The notes below the pieces were generated by a model. It saw only the letters and a program-made list of their open reading frames with translations. It ran no database searches and was not told the origin of the DNA. DNA of 50,191 nt from a virus: the IMG/VR virus record IMGVR_UViG_3300035670_000312, positions 1 through 50,191 of that record; one strand, 5' to 3'. Position numbers and translations under genes: made by a program. Shown here one piece after another: positions 13,735 to 21,250 of the stretch (position 1 is the stretch's first letter; each line of letters begins with the position of its first letter).

Positions 13735-14243
13735 CCTTCCTGATACACAGAGACGTACACGGTTCCAGTTTGAGTCAAAGGAAACAACTTCTCACGAAGG
13801 TGCTGATTGTACATGCGGACACAACCGTGAGTGGCAAAAAGTTTTTGCATCGGTGCCCAAGCACCTGGCCAACCACAGGCAGAACCACCACCGTGAATCA
13901 TGATGCCTGCTCGACCGTACCGACGCTCTTGATTTTCAAGTTCCTCCAGGTCAAAACTGTACCACCCGTAAGACATTAAAGTTCTGTCAAAGTTAGGGCG
14001 AGCACCAACACGCTCATAGTCACGATAGATGGTACCAATCCGATAAAGTCCGGGTGGTGTGTCAGTATTCGTAAGTTTGTACTCAAAGTCCGAACCTTGA
14101 CCCCGAGCCAGACAGGGAACTTCCCACAAGAGTTTGCCCTCAAAAGAGTACGCCTTGGCTGTTTCCGAGATGTCGTTGACAATCAGGTGACTGTCTCCCT
14201 TCTTGAATCCGAAGTCCTGGGGTTTGCGAGTGGGTCCAATCAT
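13731..14243 (-). CDS. L,D-transpeptidase (YkuD-like)
   Basis: This 170-aa protein carries the YkuD signature: H117-G118 in GIMIHGGGSACGW and the catalytic cysteine in ATHGCVRMYN (H139, C141, R143). In that family the cysteine makes or exchanges 3-3 cross-links in peptidoglycan, or attaches amino acids. There is no signal peptide, so it would have to be released by lysis or carried in the virion. Just upstream in transcription lie the hsp20 gene and a terminator. The family call is strong, the phage role unknown. Confidence 0.78.
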   Translation of the reverse strand: MIGPTRKPQDFGFKKGDSHLIVNDISETAKAYSFEGKLLWEVPCLARGQGSDFEYKLTNTDTPPGLYRIGTIYRDYERVGARPNFDRTLMSYGWYSFDLEELENQERRYGRAGIMIHGGGSACGWPGAWAPMQKLFATHGCVRMYNQHLREKLFPLTQTGTVYVSVYQEG

Positions 14244-14254
14244 GGTGCTAAATA

Positions 14255-14280
14255 AAAGAAAGGGGAGCTTGCGCTCCCCC
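14255..14280 (-). terminator. intrinsic terminator after hsp20
   Basis: GGGGAGC-GCAA-GCTCCCC (14262-14279) followed by TTTCTTTT on the minus strand. The gap 14281-14346 shows nothing else. Confidence 0.8.
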
Positions 14281-14346
14281 TGTGAACATTTGGAAGAGAG
14301 AAGTAACCCTCGGGATTATTGCCGATGAGGCACCAGGGAATTTATC

Positions 14347-14712
14347 TCAAACTTCTTCAGAAACCTCAACCTCTACAACTCTAGCTTCCCGTTTCGGGAT
14401 GCGAATGCTGAGCAGACCGTGTTTCAGGTTTGCTGTCGTATGGTCGGCATCGATGCGCTGCCCGAGTGTGAAAAAAGCGTTTCCACGAGGCGTTTCCACA
14501 GCCAAACTGCGTCCCTCGATGCGAACTTTTACATCTTTGGGAGATACACCGGGAACTTCCACTTCCGCAACGGCAGCGTCGTCTTCGGAAGTAATGCGGT
14601 AGTTCAAGCCGGATCGTGCGTTGCTCGACTGTGCAAAAGGAGTTTGCATCAGAGTGTTGACAAGGGTGTCAAACTCAGAGTACAAAGGGCTACGAACAAG
14701 AGCGTTAGTCAT
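14347..14712 (-). CDS. hsp20: small heat-shock protein (Hsp20/alpha-crystallin)
   Basis: This 121-aa protein has the alpha-crystallin domain from about residue 38 (YRITSEDDAAVAEVEVPGVS), with PKDVKVRIEGRSLAV and the conserved close LKHGLLSIRIPKRE, then a short tail. Such proteins form oligomers that hold unfolded proteins; phage-borne copies are widespread in cyanomyoviruses. The class 1 promoter at 14765-14792 and a downstream terminator make it a single-gene unit. The N-terminal arm is short. Confidence 0.9.
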   Translation of the reverse strand: MTNALVRSPLYSEFDTLVNTLMQTPFAQSSNARSGLNYRITSEDDAAVAEVEVPGVSPKDVKVRIEGRSLAVETPRGNAFFTLGQRIDADHTTANLKHGLLSIRIPKREARVVEVEVSEEV

Positions 14713-14764
14713 GGTTCTCAGGACCTAAAAGGTAATGGGTGAGATGAGGCGTTGCCTCGCACCT

Positions 14765-14792
14765 ATCTTACCCCGCCGGTCCAGAAGTAAAC
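14765..14792 (-). promoter_or_regulatory. class 1 promoter of hsp20
   Basis: GTTTAC (14787-14792), a 16-nt spacer and TAAGAT (14765-14770), with a 53-nt leader before the ATG. It overlaps the stop of the preceding gene by one base. Confidence 0.65.
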
Positions 14793-15445
14793 TACACGGT
14801 GGTGGTTGGATTCGGAGTATTTCTTTGACCTTTACACTTGGCTCGTGTCTCTGCTGCTTTTTTAGCGGCTTCACTACGATTTCCACCCATTGTCTTCCCC
14901 TTCTGATTTCTAGACCTTTCTTGGTCAGCGGCTTCTTGTGCGGGTGTACGTGGTTTAGCAGCTTGCTCACGGAGTTTTTTCTGACCACATTTCCCGGCAT
15001 GGGGGTTGTTCTGGCCTTCAGCGAAACTCCCACCTGGGAGCTTCTGCTCATCTTCCGTATCTTTGTTGCGATTGCCTGCCAGGGGAAGTTCGGCGTCTTT
15101 TTGCCCTGTTTTGTAATTTGCTTTGTTCTCTGGTGCAGGAGCCTTGCCTGTTTCGAAGTTTTTCTTCCAATCCATTTCTTCGAAAGAAGACACGGAGGAA
15201 GACTTTTTACTTGCCTTTGCAAAACTTTCCGCAAACATTTCGGCAGCAGATTCCGCTGCCTCCTCGGAATATCCAAGGCTTTTGAGAACTTCTGAGTATC
15301 GGCTTCTTCCGCAGGCGCTGAGAGCAATGGCCTTCGCTTGAGTAGGGTCAGTCACGACTTTTCCGGACTTACCGGAGTGTAACTCACCTTTTTTGAAGCG
15401 GCCCATTTCTTCGCCAACGCACTCTGGCCCTTTACGTACAGGCAT
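14792..15445 (-). CDS. DUF6496-like protein, 217 aa
   Basis: The N-terminal 50 residues fit the small basic DUF6496 pattern: MGRFKKGELHSGKSGKVVTD and QAKAIALSACGRSRY. The rest is low-complexity, Lys/Ala/Gln-rich and probably disordered. The domain is common in phage and prophage proteins with unknown role. The start overlaps the holin-like gene by TGATG. I take it as a likely DNA- or capsid-associated basic protein (inference). Confidence 0.6.
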   Translation of the reverse strand: MPVRKGPECVGEEMGRFKKGELHSGKSGKVVTDPTQAKAIALSACGRSRYSEVLKSLGYSEEAAESAAEMFAESFAKASKKSSSVSSFEEMDWKKNFETGKAPAPENKANYKTGQKDAELPLAGNRNKDTEDEQKLPGGSFAEGQNNPHAGKCGQKKLREQAAKPRTPAQEAADQERSRNQKGKTMGGNRSEAAKKAAETRAKCKGQRNTPNPTTTV

Positions 15446-15621
15446 CAGGCCTCCTTCTTGTACTTGCCGAGGAATTTTTTGCCGATGTTAATAATTAGCT
15501 CAAGAGTGGAGTTGGACTTGAGCTTGTCATTCGCAGCTACAAACTGCTCGAACACAAGCCACAGAGCCAGAATCCAGGCACCATTTGCCTCGAGGAATGC
15601 GAGGAGGGCAGCAAGGGACAT
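15445..15621 (-). CDS. single-span membrane protein, holin-like, 58 aa
   Basis: It starts MSLAALLAFLEANGAWILAL, continues WLVFEQFVAAN, and ends in a basic amphipathic tail with LKSNSTLELIINIGKKF and KYKKEA. One transmembrane helix and a short charged tail fit a small holin, and the lysozyme at 2736 lacks an export signal and needs one. The start is 23 nt from a class 2 box, suggesting late expression. Holin identity is inferred from topology only. Confidence 0.5.
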   Translation of the reverse strand: MSLAALLAFLEANGAWILALWLVFEQFVAANDKLKSNSTLELIINIGKKFLGKYKKEA

Positions 15622-15642
15622 GATAGTTACCTATAACTATTT

Positions 15643-15652
15643 GCTTTTACCC
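15643..15652 (-). promoter_or_regulatory. class 2 box before the holin-like gene
   Basis: GGGTAAAAGC, overlapping the stop codon of the NblA-like gene and 23 nt from the ATG at 15621. Confidence 0.4.
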
Positions 15653-15859
15653 TTCACCATCCTCCAACTCAATAACTCGATCCCTCAACTGTGTAACCTG
15701 GTGCGCTAGTTTTGTCATGGTGGAGAGAGCTTCTGTGAGAAACTCTTCCAGTTCCTCTCGGGTCAGTTCGTGCAGGCGACGTCGGATGGACAAAACACGA
15801 AACTCCGTTTCCATTGGCAAAGGAGTTAGTTCAAATTTCTTCGGTGAGTCCATGAGCAA
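15647..15859 (-). CDS. NblA-like small protein
   Basis: This 70-aa protein contains TEFRVLSIRRRLHELTREEL and continues EEFLTEALSTM. That parallels NblA, the small alpha-helical protein that steers phycobilisomes to degradation (pattern: EQQF, then Q-V-x-x-SREDLEDLF-E). The helix-turn-helix length is right. A longer C-terminal coiled coil (HQVTQLRDRVIELE) is not typical. Freshwater cyanophages carry nblA. The assignment rests on pattern only. Confidence 0.4.
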   Translation of the reverse strand: MLMDSPKKFELTPLPMETEFRVLSIRRRLHELTREELEEFLTEALSTMTKLAHQVTQLRDRVIELEDGEG

Positions 15860-16508
15860 TAGCCTGTAATTCGTGGAATTTTTCGGCTGCCCACTCGCGT
15901 TCTTCCTCGCTGATGGGTGCGTCTTCGATGTACTGTAGAAGCATTTTCATCTCAGCATCGGATAATTTCCGAATTTGACTTATTAGTTCGGGAGATAGGA
16001 GAGTGGCTTTGTGCTCTTCGAACTCAAAAACAAACTCCGGTGTAACCCAGTCCTCTGGGGCACTGTCATAGGAGAGGTGATAGTTGTTGCTTGCCAACAA
16101 ACAGTAGGTTACTTTCTCCACGTCGATGCCCAGGATCTCAGCAATCTCAAAGTGGTTTTTTCCTTCGTCGATCAAGGTAAATACCTTGGTCTTATAGTTA
16201 GCTATCCACCTCGGTGTTCTCACCATCCTCGAGTAGTCACGCAAAGCATGCTGGATGTACCCTCGTGCTGTGTTCCAAGCATAGGTACTGTACTTTACGT
16301 TCATGTCTGTACGATATCTAGTGGCAGCCACGCAGAGGGCAAAGTTAGCAATAGACTCAAGATCGTCTCGAGTCAAGGAGCCTGTATGGCCCCCTGTTAG
16401 ACACTTTGCCCCATGTGCGAGTCTCCCTGCGATCCACTTATGTTCCTCGACCAGCGCTTGTTGCTCAGGGGTGAGCCCTGGGTATCGTTTGTAACGGCGG
16501 CGAGTCAT
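15831..16508 (-). CDS. sigma70-family factor (A)
   Basis: From ATG 16508 the protein is 225 aa. Region 2 is clear: TRDDLESIANFALCVAATRY, NVKYSTYAWNTARGYIQHAL and DYSRMVRTPRW (about 46-100), with the tyrosine/tryptophan cluster that melts the -10 box. A later segment (HFEIAEILGIDVEKV) is helix-turn-helix-like, in place of a normal region 4. The start follows the nrdA stop by 1 nt, so the two are coupled. It differs from the sigma factor at 22310. It probably directs host RNA polymerase to one of the two phage promoter classes. Confidence 0.75.
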   Translation of the reverse strand: MTRRRYKRYPGLTPEQQALVEEHKWIAGRLAHGAKCLTGGHTGSLTRDDLESIANFALCVAATRYRTDMNVKYSTYAWNTARGYIQHALRDYSRMVRTPRWIANYKTKVFTLIDEGKNHFEIAEILGIDVEKVTYCLLASNNYHLSYDSAPEDWVTPEFVFEFEEHKATLLSPELISQIRKLSDAEMKMLLQYIEDAPISEEEREWAAEKFHELQAIAHGLTEEI

Positions 16509-16509
16509 C

Positions 16510-18420
16510 TTAGGCTTCGCAGGAGAGACAGTCAGCATAGGCTTGTTCTGTAGGTTGGGAGTTGAGATTTACGTAGTCGGTGTAGCCACCAATGTGCTTT
16601 TTGTAGAGCCAAACTTGAGGAACTGTCTTCCAGTTGGGGTCCCAGTAACCTTTCTCCACCGCCTCAGCTTTAGTGATTTCCTTGTATTGAATGCCGTCGG
16701 CAGCGAGGGCTTGCTTCAATTTTTCACACCAGGGGCAATCATCTTTGGAAACAACCAAAGCGGGAACCACTTTTTTGTTTGTGAGGAGGGAGGATGACTT
16801 CAGGTAATACAGTGACTTGAGACCCATTTTCCACGCCGACAAATGCAGACGCATGATGTAGGCTGGGTCGGACTCCGGATCTACGAATAAGTTTAGCGAC
16901 TGACCCTGACAAATAAACTCCTGACGGTCGGCTGCCTGTTTCACCAATTCAAACTGATCGATTTCTCGAGCGGTTCTGAAAATTTCCTTCTCGGAATCCG
17001 ATAGGCAGTCAAGATCCTGGACGCTACCTTTGGCCTCTAGGATTTGCTCCCAGATGCCCTCTCCGATTCCCCGGTCACACAGAAGTTTCTCGAGAACAGG
17101 GTTTCGTCGAACGTAAGTTCCTTTGGCTTGCTTGGCCACGAAATAGTTAGAATCAATTGGCTCAATGCCCTGGCTGAACGCTCCAGAGATAACTGAATTA
17201 GTCCGAGTAGGAGCAACAGCAAGCAAATGAGTATGACGAAGGCCAGACCCAACGCACCACTCGGGCTCCCCAAACTTCGCTGCGAGTTCTCGTGAGGCAA
17301 TTTCTGACTGTTCTCGTACCCAACGATGTGCTTCGATGTTGAGTTCGCGAGCGCCAGGCGAGCTAAAAGGTAATCCACGTTTCTGATAAAGTGTGTGCAA
17401 TCCCATTGTCCCCAGGCCTAACGCCCGAGACTTTTCTGCAAATCGGACAGATCGACCGAGTCCAACTTTGTCTTTTGCTTTGCGAATGAACTCCGAAACG
17501 ACCGCGTCAAGGAGATGAATCGCGAGTTGGGGGACTGTACGTCCTGAAGTAGGAGATTTCCACCCACTAAAGTCGTCATACCGACTAAGATTGAGACTAC
17601 TGAGGACGCAGACGAACGAATGATGCTCATCGGTATGCAAGAAGATTTCTGAACAAAGATTTGAGGTCTTCACGGAGAGACCTCGCTCGGTGTAGCACTC
17701 GGGGTTCTGACGATTGGCGTTGTCGATGTAGACCAGATACGGTGACCCGGAGATCATCCTCGTCTTAAGCACCTCTCCGAACAACTCCTGCTTCTGGGGG
17801 TCGCCAGCAATCATCGACTCAATCCACTCATCCGTAACAGTGAGTGCCACATTCGAGTCAATGAACTTGCGAGGGTCTCCTTTTGAGTGATCCTTCGCAC
17901 GTAGGAGCTCAGGAACGTCGGGATGGTCGATGGGTAGATAGATGGCGAACGAACCGCGACGGACTCCCCCTTGGGAGACAACTCGGGCGGCGAGGTCATA
18001 CTGCTGTGCCCAAGGCACGATCCCTGTGGATTTTCCTCCTCCAGAGATAGGAGCACCAGCGGGACGAACGTCCCCCATGTAGATTCCGACTCCCCCGCCA
18101 TTTTTGCTCAGCTGTGCGACTTCTTTGAGGTGTGAATAGATTGAGGAGACCGAGTCACTCAGGTGAACGGAGTAGCAGGAGATCGGCAATGCCCTTGACG
18201 TGCCGAAGTTGGCGGCGACAGGGGAGGCAAGACCGATCCAACCATTCCAGAGACACTGGAAGAGGTCATCGTAGAGAGACTCATCTTGATTGATTGTTGC
18301 TGCTGCTTTCGCAACACGTTGAAACATCGCTCGGGGTGTCTCCCCTGGCAGGAGGTAACCTGCCGACAGTGTGTGCATGCCCTCTTCTGAGAGCCATTCG
18401 GGAGCGATTGGATCGGTCAT
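16510..18420 (-). CDS. nrdA: ribonucleotide reductase large subunit with built-in glutaredoxin
   Basis: This 636-aa NrdA lacks an ATP-cone. The NrdA core has Cys82 (ISCYSVHL), the active-site motif SNLCSEI (Asn, Cys, Glu) and the radical-transfer tyrosines in KSLYYLKSS (538-539). Residues about 550-615 then hold a complete glutaredoxin fold: PALVVSKDDCPWCEK (CPWC 562-565), TVPQVW with its cis-Pro, and GGYTD. The protein ends with the redox pair CLSC (631-634). So the reductant that normally arrives as a separate protein is inserted just before the C-terminal cysteines. It is preceded by a GIY-YIG gene and nrdB. Confidence 0.85.
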   Translation of the reverse strand: MTDPIAPEWLSEEGMHTLSAGYLLPGETPRAMFQRVAKAAATINQDESLYDDLFQCLWNGWIGLASPVAANFGTSRALPISCYSVHLSDSVSSIYSHLKEVAQLSKNGGGVGIYMGDVRPAGAPISGGGKSTGIVPWAQQYDLAARVVSQGGVRRGSFAIYLPIDHPDVPELLRAKDHSKGDPRKFIDSNVALTVTDEWIESMIAGDPQKQELFGEVLKTRMISGSPYLVYIDNANRQNPECYTERGLSVKTSNLCSEIFLHTDEHHSFVCVLSSLNLSRYDDFSGWKSPTSGRTVPQLAIHLLDAVVSEFIRKAKDKVGLGRSVRFAEKSRALGLGTMGLHTLYQKRGLPFSSPGARELNIEAHRWVREQSEIASRELAAKFGEPEWCVGSGLRHTHLLAVAPTRTNSVISGAFSQGIEPIDSNYFVAKQAKGTYVRRNPVLEKLLCDRGIGEGIWEQILEAKGSVQDLDCLSDSEKEIFRTAREIDQFELVKQAADRQEFICQGQSLNLFVDPESDPAYIMRLHLSAWKMGLKSLYYLKSSSLLTNKKVVPALVVSKDDCPWCEKLKQALAADGIQYKEITKAEAVEKGYWDPNWKTVPQVWLYKKHIGGYTDYVNLNSQPTEQAYADCLSCEA

Positions 18421-19049
18421 ACGAGAACAAGGTCGAGGGTTTTCAGATAAGTCCAGTGAAATCCGCCTGCCCTCCTGCCGGATTTACAAGCGGTGCCAAT
18501 ATTTCCAGCATTGATGCCGGTTTCTCTCATTGCTTCTTTGGCAGAAGAAAAAACTTCCCCGGTTTCTACGCAGATAACCGGCTTGGAGTGTTTCCGAGCA
18601 CTCGCTCGTCCAGCGTTTACTGCCCGTTCTCTAACCTTTTCAGGGTTTTCGTCTTTCCACTTCTGTAAATTTTGAGCAGCGTCTGGAAACTTTTCCTGAG
18701 ATTTCTCCCCCATTCTTTTTGCCAGATCTGGGTGTTTTTGGTGAGTTTCTTTTGCTATTTCTGCCCGTCGTTCTCGAGAAATGAAGGGCAAATCTGTGCT
18801 GGGAGAAACGTTGTAGCACCACATAGTACCGTGGTAGAAGTCCAGATAATACTGCTCTTCTTCCCGGTTTGCTGACCCGTCGTCTTCCGAGGAAATCCAG
18901 TAAAAGTTTTCCGGTTTTTTCCTCAGAGCATTTTGAAACGGTAAGTTATCAGCACTTTTGAGGTGGTCGCGAACCCTTTTATTAAAGTCAGAGGTGCTTC
19001 CTACATAAAATTTACGAGAAGCAAGGTCGATTGCTAAATAAGTTCTCAT
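18417..19049 (-). CDS. GIY-YIG homing endonuclease between nrdB and nrdA
   Basis: This 210-aa protein begins YLAIDLASRKFYVGSTSDFN (the GIY-YIG pair seen as FYVGST), with R in KRVRDHLKS and E in REEEQYYLDF. The C-terminal third is a NUMOD-like repeat: PVICVETGEVFSSAKEAM, then GINAGNIGTACKSGRRAGGF. It lies in the nrdB-nrdA junction and overlaps the nrdA start by ATGA. Its own class 1 promoter is embedded in the nrdB 3' end. The expected target is a neighbouring nrd gene of a related phage. Confidence 0.8.
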   Translation of the reverse strand: MRTYLAIDLASRKFYVGSTSDFNKRVRDHLKSADNLPFQNALRKKPENFYWISSEDDGSANREEEQYYLDFYHGTMWCYNVSPSTDLPFISRERRAEIAKETHQKHPDLAKRMGEKSQEKFPDAAQNLQKWKDENPEKVRERAVNAGRASARKHSKPVICVETGEVFSSAKEAMRETGINAGNIGTACKSGRRAGGFHWTYLKTLDLVLV

Positions 19050-19051
19050 GC

Positions 19052-20029
19052 TTACAGTATAACCAGGTTAAGGGTTCGTAAATTAACAGCAAGAAAGTCT
19101 TGAGTGGGTTTTGCTACATAATTTCCACCGTCTTTGGATTGTGCAAAGAAGTCGGTGCTGGTTGCTCCCGCCATTAACGGGTGGAACCAGGATTTGATGC
19201 GGTTAGCAGAAGCTTCGTCGTATTTGAAGACTTTCTGTACACCCAGACGCGCCAATCGGTCGTTAACCCGATAGAGAATGTATTCTCGAACGTCATCCTT
19301 GTTGATGGTGCTCAGGGTACGACCCTCAAAGATCTTGTCCAGGAACGCAAACTCGTTTGAGATTACGGACTCGAAACCCTCGATCACTCCTTGAATCTCC
19401 TCTTGACCCAACGCATCCTCTTCGGTCAGTCGTCGGAAGAGTTCGATTCCGGTGTCGGAGTGTTGTTGTTCGTCAAGCGCAGACCAAGAAATGATTTGAG
19501 CGATTCCCTTGAATCGTCCGGTGAGGTTGAGAGAGAGCAGAACGGCGAAAGAGCTAAATAGAGAAACACCTTCACCAGCACCGCTGAACACTGCAAGAGA
19601 CTCTTTAACGCCTCGGTGTTGTAGGAAGTTGTCGATCTTTTGTTGGGCGACGGGGTCGCCGAGGAAGGCTTCGAATTCATCAAGACCGAGAGTATCAGAG
19701 AGAAGGTTGTATGCCTCCGCATGAACAATCTCCGAGAGAGAAAAAGCACGGGCAACCGCAGCGATCTCATGCTTCGGGAACCAGTCTGGAATCTGTGCCC
19801 AGTAGTCGCTCACATGGCACTCAAGCTGAGTGAATCCACGAAGGATTCCAGCGATGATTTCTCTCTCGTCGTTGCTGGCATTTTGCCAGTCACGAATGTC
19901 GCTTTCGAAGGAAACTTCTTGGGGCCTCCACTGAGAGGACTGTGCTTTGTGGTAAGCTTCAAAAAACTCAGGGAATTCAAACTCCCCGTTAATTTTGTAC
20001 GGTTGTCTATACTTTCGAATGCTTTTCAT
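19052..20029 (-). CDS. nrdB: ribonucleotide reductase small subunit
   Basis: From ATG 20029 the protein is 325 aa. All iron-site elements are present: QLECHVSDYW, SLSEIVHAEAY (E-x2-H-x3-Y, the radical tyrosine), GEGVSLFSSF and DEQQHSDTG (E-x2-H). It supplies the tyrosyl radical to NrdA. The longer frame to 20206 overlaps the previous gene and lacks NrdB residues. The C-terminus ends LAVNLRTLNLVIL instead of an acidic, NrdA-binding tail; the last residues are coded by the GIY-YIG promoter region. Confidence 0.85.
   Translation of the reverse strand: MKSIRKYRQPYKINGEFEFPEFFEAYHKAQSSQWRPQEVSFESDIRDWQNASNDEREIIAGILRGFTQLECHVSDYWAQIPDWFPKHEIAAVARAFSLSEIVHAEAYNLLSDTLGLDEFEAFLGDPVAQQKIDNFLQHRGVKESLAVFSGAGEGVSLFSSFAVLLSLNLTGRFKGIAQIISWSALDEQQHSDTGIELFRRLTEEDALGQEEIQGVIEGFESVISNEFAFLDKIFEGRTLSTINKDDVREYILYRVNDRLARLGVQKVFKYDEASANRIKSWFHPLMAGATSTDFFAQSKDGGNYVAKPTQDFLAVNLRTLNLVIL
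19056..19083 (-). promoter_or_regulatory. class 1 promoter of the GIY-YIG gene inside nrdB
   Basis: ATTTAC (19078-19083), a 16-nt spacer and TATACT (19056-19061). It lies in the last codons of nrdB and replaces its normal end. Confidence 0.6.
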
Positions 20030-20534
20030 TACTCCACCATGGGGGTGTATCGCTGTGGTTCCAAGCTGCGTAATGCTTGGTATGCATGTAACGTCGATAC
20101 GCTTCGACGCTGTTAATCGTTTGGTCCGCCTTAAACTCTTCGGGCATTGCTCGCACAAACGGCGAATGTTGCTGGTACATTTGGAGGGATCCACCCTGCG
20201 CTTCAAAAAGTTTCTTAGCGTCTAAATGTGCTTGAAGGCAACTATGGATCTTGTTGTATCGACGGTGGTACTCAGCGCAAATGGCAAGCCCGTGGACAAT
20301 CATCCACGCGACATTCTCCTGACACTCTCTGCCCCACTTGGTACACGGATGGTTTTTGTGTGTGGCTTTGTAGAAGCCTCCATCTTTTTTACGTAGCCCC
20401 CCATACGACAAAAACTCGTCGCTAAAGTTAGCCGCGAGCATCTGTGCGTTCTCGAGGGCCATTTTAACTACGAGTTTGTCTGGGAGGTTGTAAGCAGACT
20501 GATACGGGCAGTCGTCAGTGACGAACAGGTTCAT
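20007..20534 (-). CDS. conserved phage protein, 175 aa (dimer-glycosylase-like?)
   Basis: The N-terminus runs MNLFVTDDCPYQSAYNLPDK and continues with VVKMALENAQML. Then comes THKNHPCTKWGRECQENVAW. This resembles a phage family seen near replication genes and sometimes annotated with the pyrimidine-dimer DNA glycosylase superfamily (from memory, unchecked). A DNA-repair role is plausible, but the catalytic residue is not identified here. It has its own promoter and overlaps nrdB by 23 nt. Confidence 0.5.
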   Translation of the reverse strand: MNLFVTDDCPYQSAYNLPDKLVVKMALENAQMLAANFSDEFLSYGGLRKKDGGFYKATHKNHPCTKWGRECQENVAWMIVHGLAICAEYHRRYNKIHSCLQAHLDAKKLFEAQGGSLQMYQQHSPFVRAMPEEFKADQTINSVEAYRRYMHTKHYAAWNHSDTPPWWSNEKHSKV

Positions 20535-20556
20535 GGTGGTTTTGAACGGTAACTTT

Positions 20557-20583
20557 AGTATAGCAGAAAAAAGAAGGGTAAAT
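20557..20583 (-). promoter_or_regulatory. class 1 promoter overlapping a terminator
   Basis: ATTTAC (20578-20583), a 15-nt spacer and TATACT (20557-20562). The -35 is inside the 3' arm of a hairpin (20582-20598) and the spacer contains a TTTTTT run. Confidence 0.6.
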
Positions 20584-20598
20584 CGGAGGAAATCCGAT
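20563..20598 (-). terminator. compact terminator (20582-20598 stem) shared with promoter
   Basis: ATCGGA pairs with TCCGAT around a 5-nt loop, then TTACCC and CTTTTTT. It ends transcription from the 20598-20798 gene. Confidence 0.45.
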
Positions 20599-20798
20599 CA
20601 ACCTTCCATCTTTGCGTAGTTTTCCAGACGGGTTCTTTCCCGCTGGGCCATCTCCAGATACCCTTGCTGGAGTTTTTGCAGTTCCTTAAGTTGTTTTTTC
20701 TCAGCTCGTTGTGCCATTAGACCAATGACCCAGAAGACGCTGATGTTTCCAATGAAGCTCCCGATCAAGCATCCGAGAGTAACGGCCAAAAAACTCAT
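20598..20798 (-). CDS. membrane protein with coiled coil, 66 aa
   Basis: Residues 2-29 form one hydrophobic span (LAVTLGCLIGSFIGNISVFW); the rest is a basic coiled coil (RAEKKQLKELQKLQQGYLEM). This is a spanin- or anchor-like topology. It precedes a terminator and follows the 112-aa gene by 24 nt. Function unknown; a lysis or membrane-remodelling role is only a guess. Confidence 0.55.
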   Translation of the reverse strand: MSFLAVTLGCLIGSFIGNISVFWVIGLMAQRAEKKQLKELQKLQQGYLEMAQRERTRLENYAKMEG

Positions 20799-20822
20799 TT
20801 GCCCTGCCCCCGATACTTTTTT

Positions 20823-21161
20823 TTACGATCTCGGTTCGGAGTCGCTGCCAGATTCGTGTTCCGGCTGCAACCCTGTGCCGACATCTTGGGTTTGGACTGA
20901 ATCAGAGTTTTTCCCGTCAGGGAGGTCTTCATTTTGGCCATTTTGGGTCAGGATTTCGTTTGCGTAGTTGCGGAGGACGGCAGTGAACTCCTCCTCAAAG
21001 ATTTTGTGATGTGCCTCGTCTTGGCTCCAGAACGCCAACCACTCACCGCATTCGGTGTCGTCGGGAGCAGAGAGGTCGAAACCGTGCTCTGCATCCTCAA
21101 CGGTCAGGTCTTCAAAAGCCTCGGGTGAAGGCCACCACATTTCAGGAAGGGTCTCGGTCAT
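20823..21161 (-). CDS. hypothetical acidic protein, 112 aa
   Basis: It starts MTETLPEMWWPSPEAFEDLT and is strongly acidic with an aromatic, Trp-rich N-terminus and a disordered tail (residues 75-112, rich in Asp, Gln and Ser). Its start overlaps the 35-aa gene by 20 nt. No fold recognised. Confidence 0.55.
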   Translation of the reverse strand: MTETLPEMWWPSPEAFEDLTVEDAEHGFDLSAPDDTECGEWLAFWSQDEAHHKIFEEEFTAVLRNYANEILTQNGQNEDLPDGKNSDSVQTQDVGTGLQPEHESGSDSEPRS

Positions 21162-21249
21162 CGTAGGTTAGAACCCAGTAGATAATGTAGGCAGTACCCG
21201 CCAACAGTAAAGCGATCATGATCAAGATGCTGTGGACGGGATCTGTCAT
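21142..21249 (-). CDS. small membrane peptide, 35 aa
   Basis: MTDPVHSILIMIALLLAGTA and YIIYWVLTY are one hydrophobic span, followed by an acidic tail. It starts just after the hli stop, so the two are coupled. It resembles the tiny membrane peptides that accompany HLIPs and photosystem subunits, but no direct identity is visible. Confidence 0.45.
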   Translation of the reverse strand: MTDPVHSILIMIALLLAGTAYIIYWVLTYDDRDPS

Positions 21250-21250
21250 G

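Noticed and set aside
14735-15295. 186-aa plus-strand ORF
   Set aside because: It is antisense to the DUF6496-like gene, and no ribosome site or family is visible.
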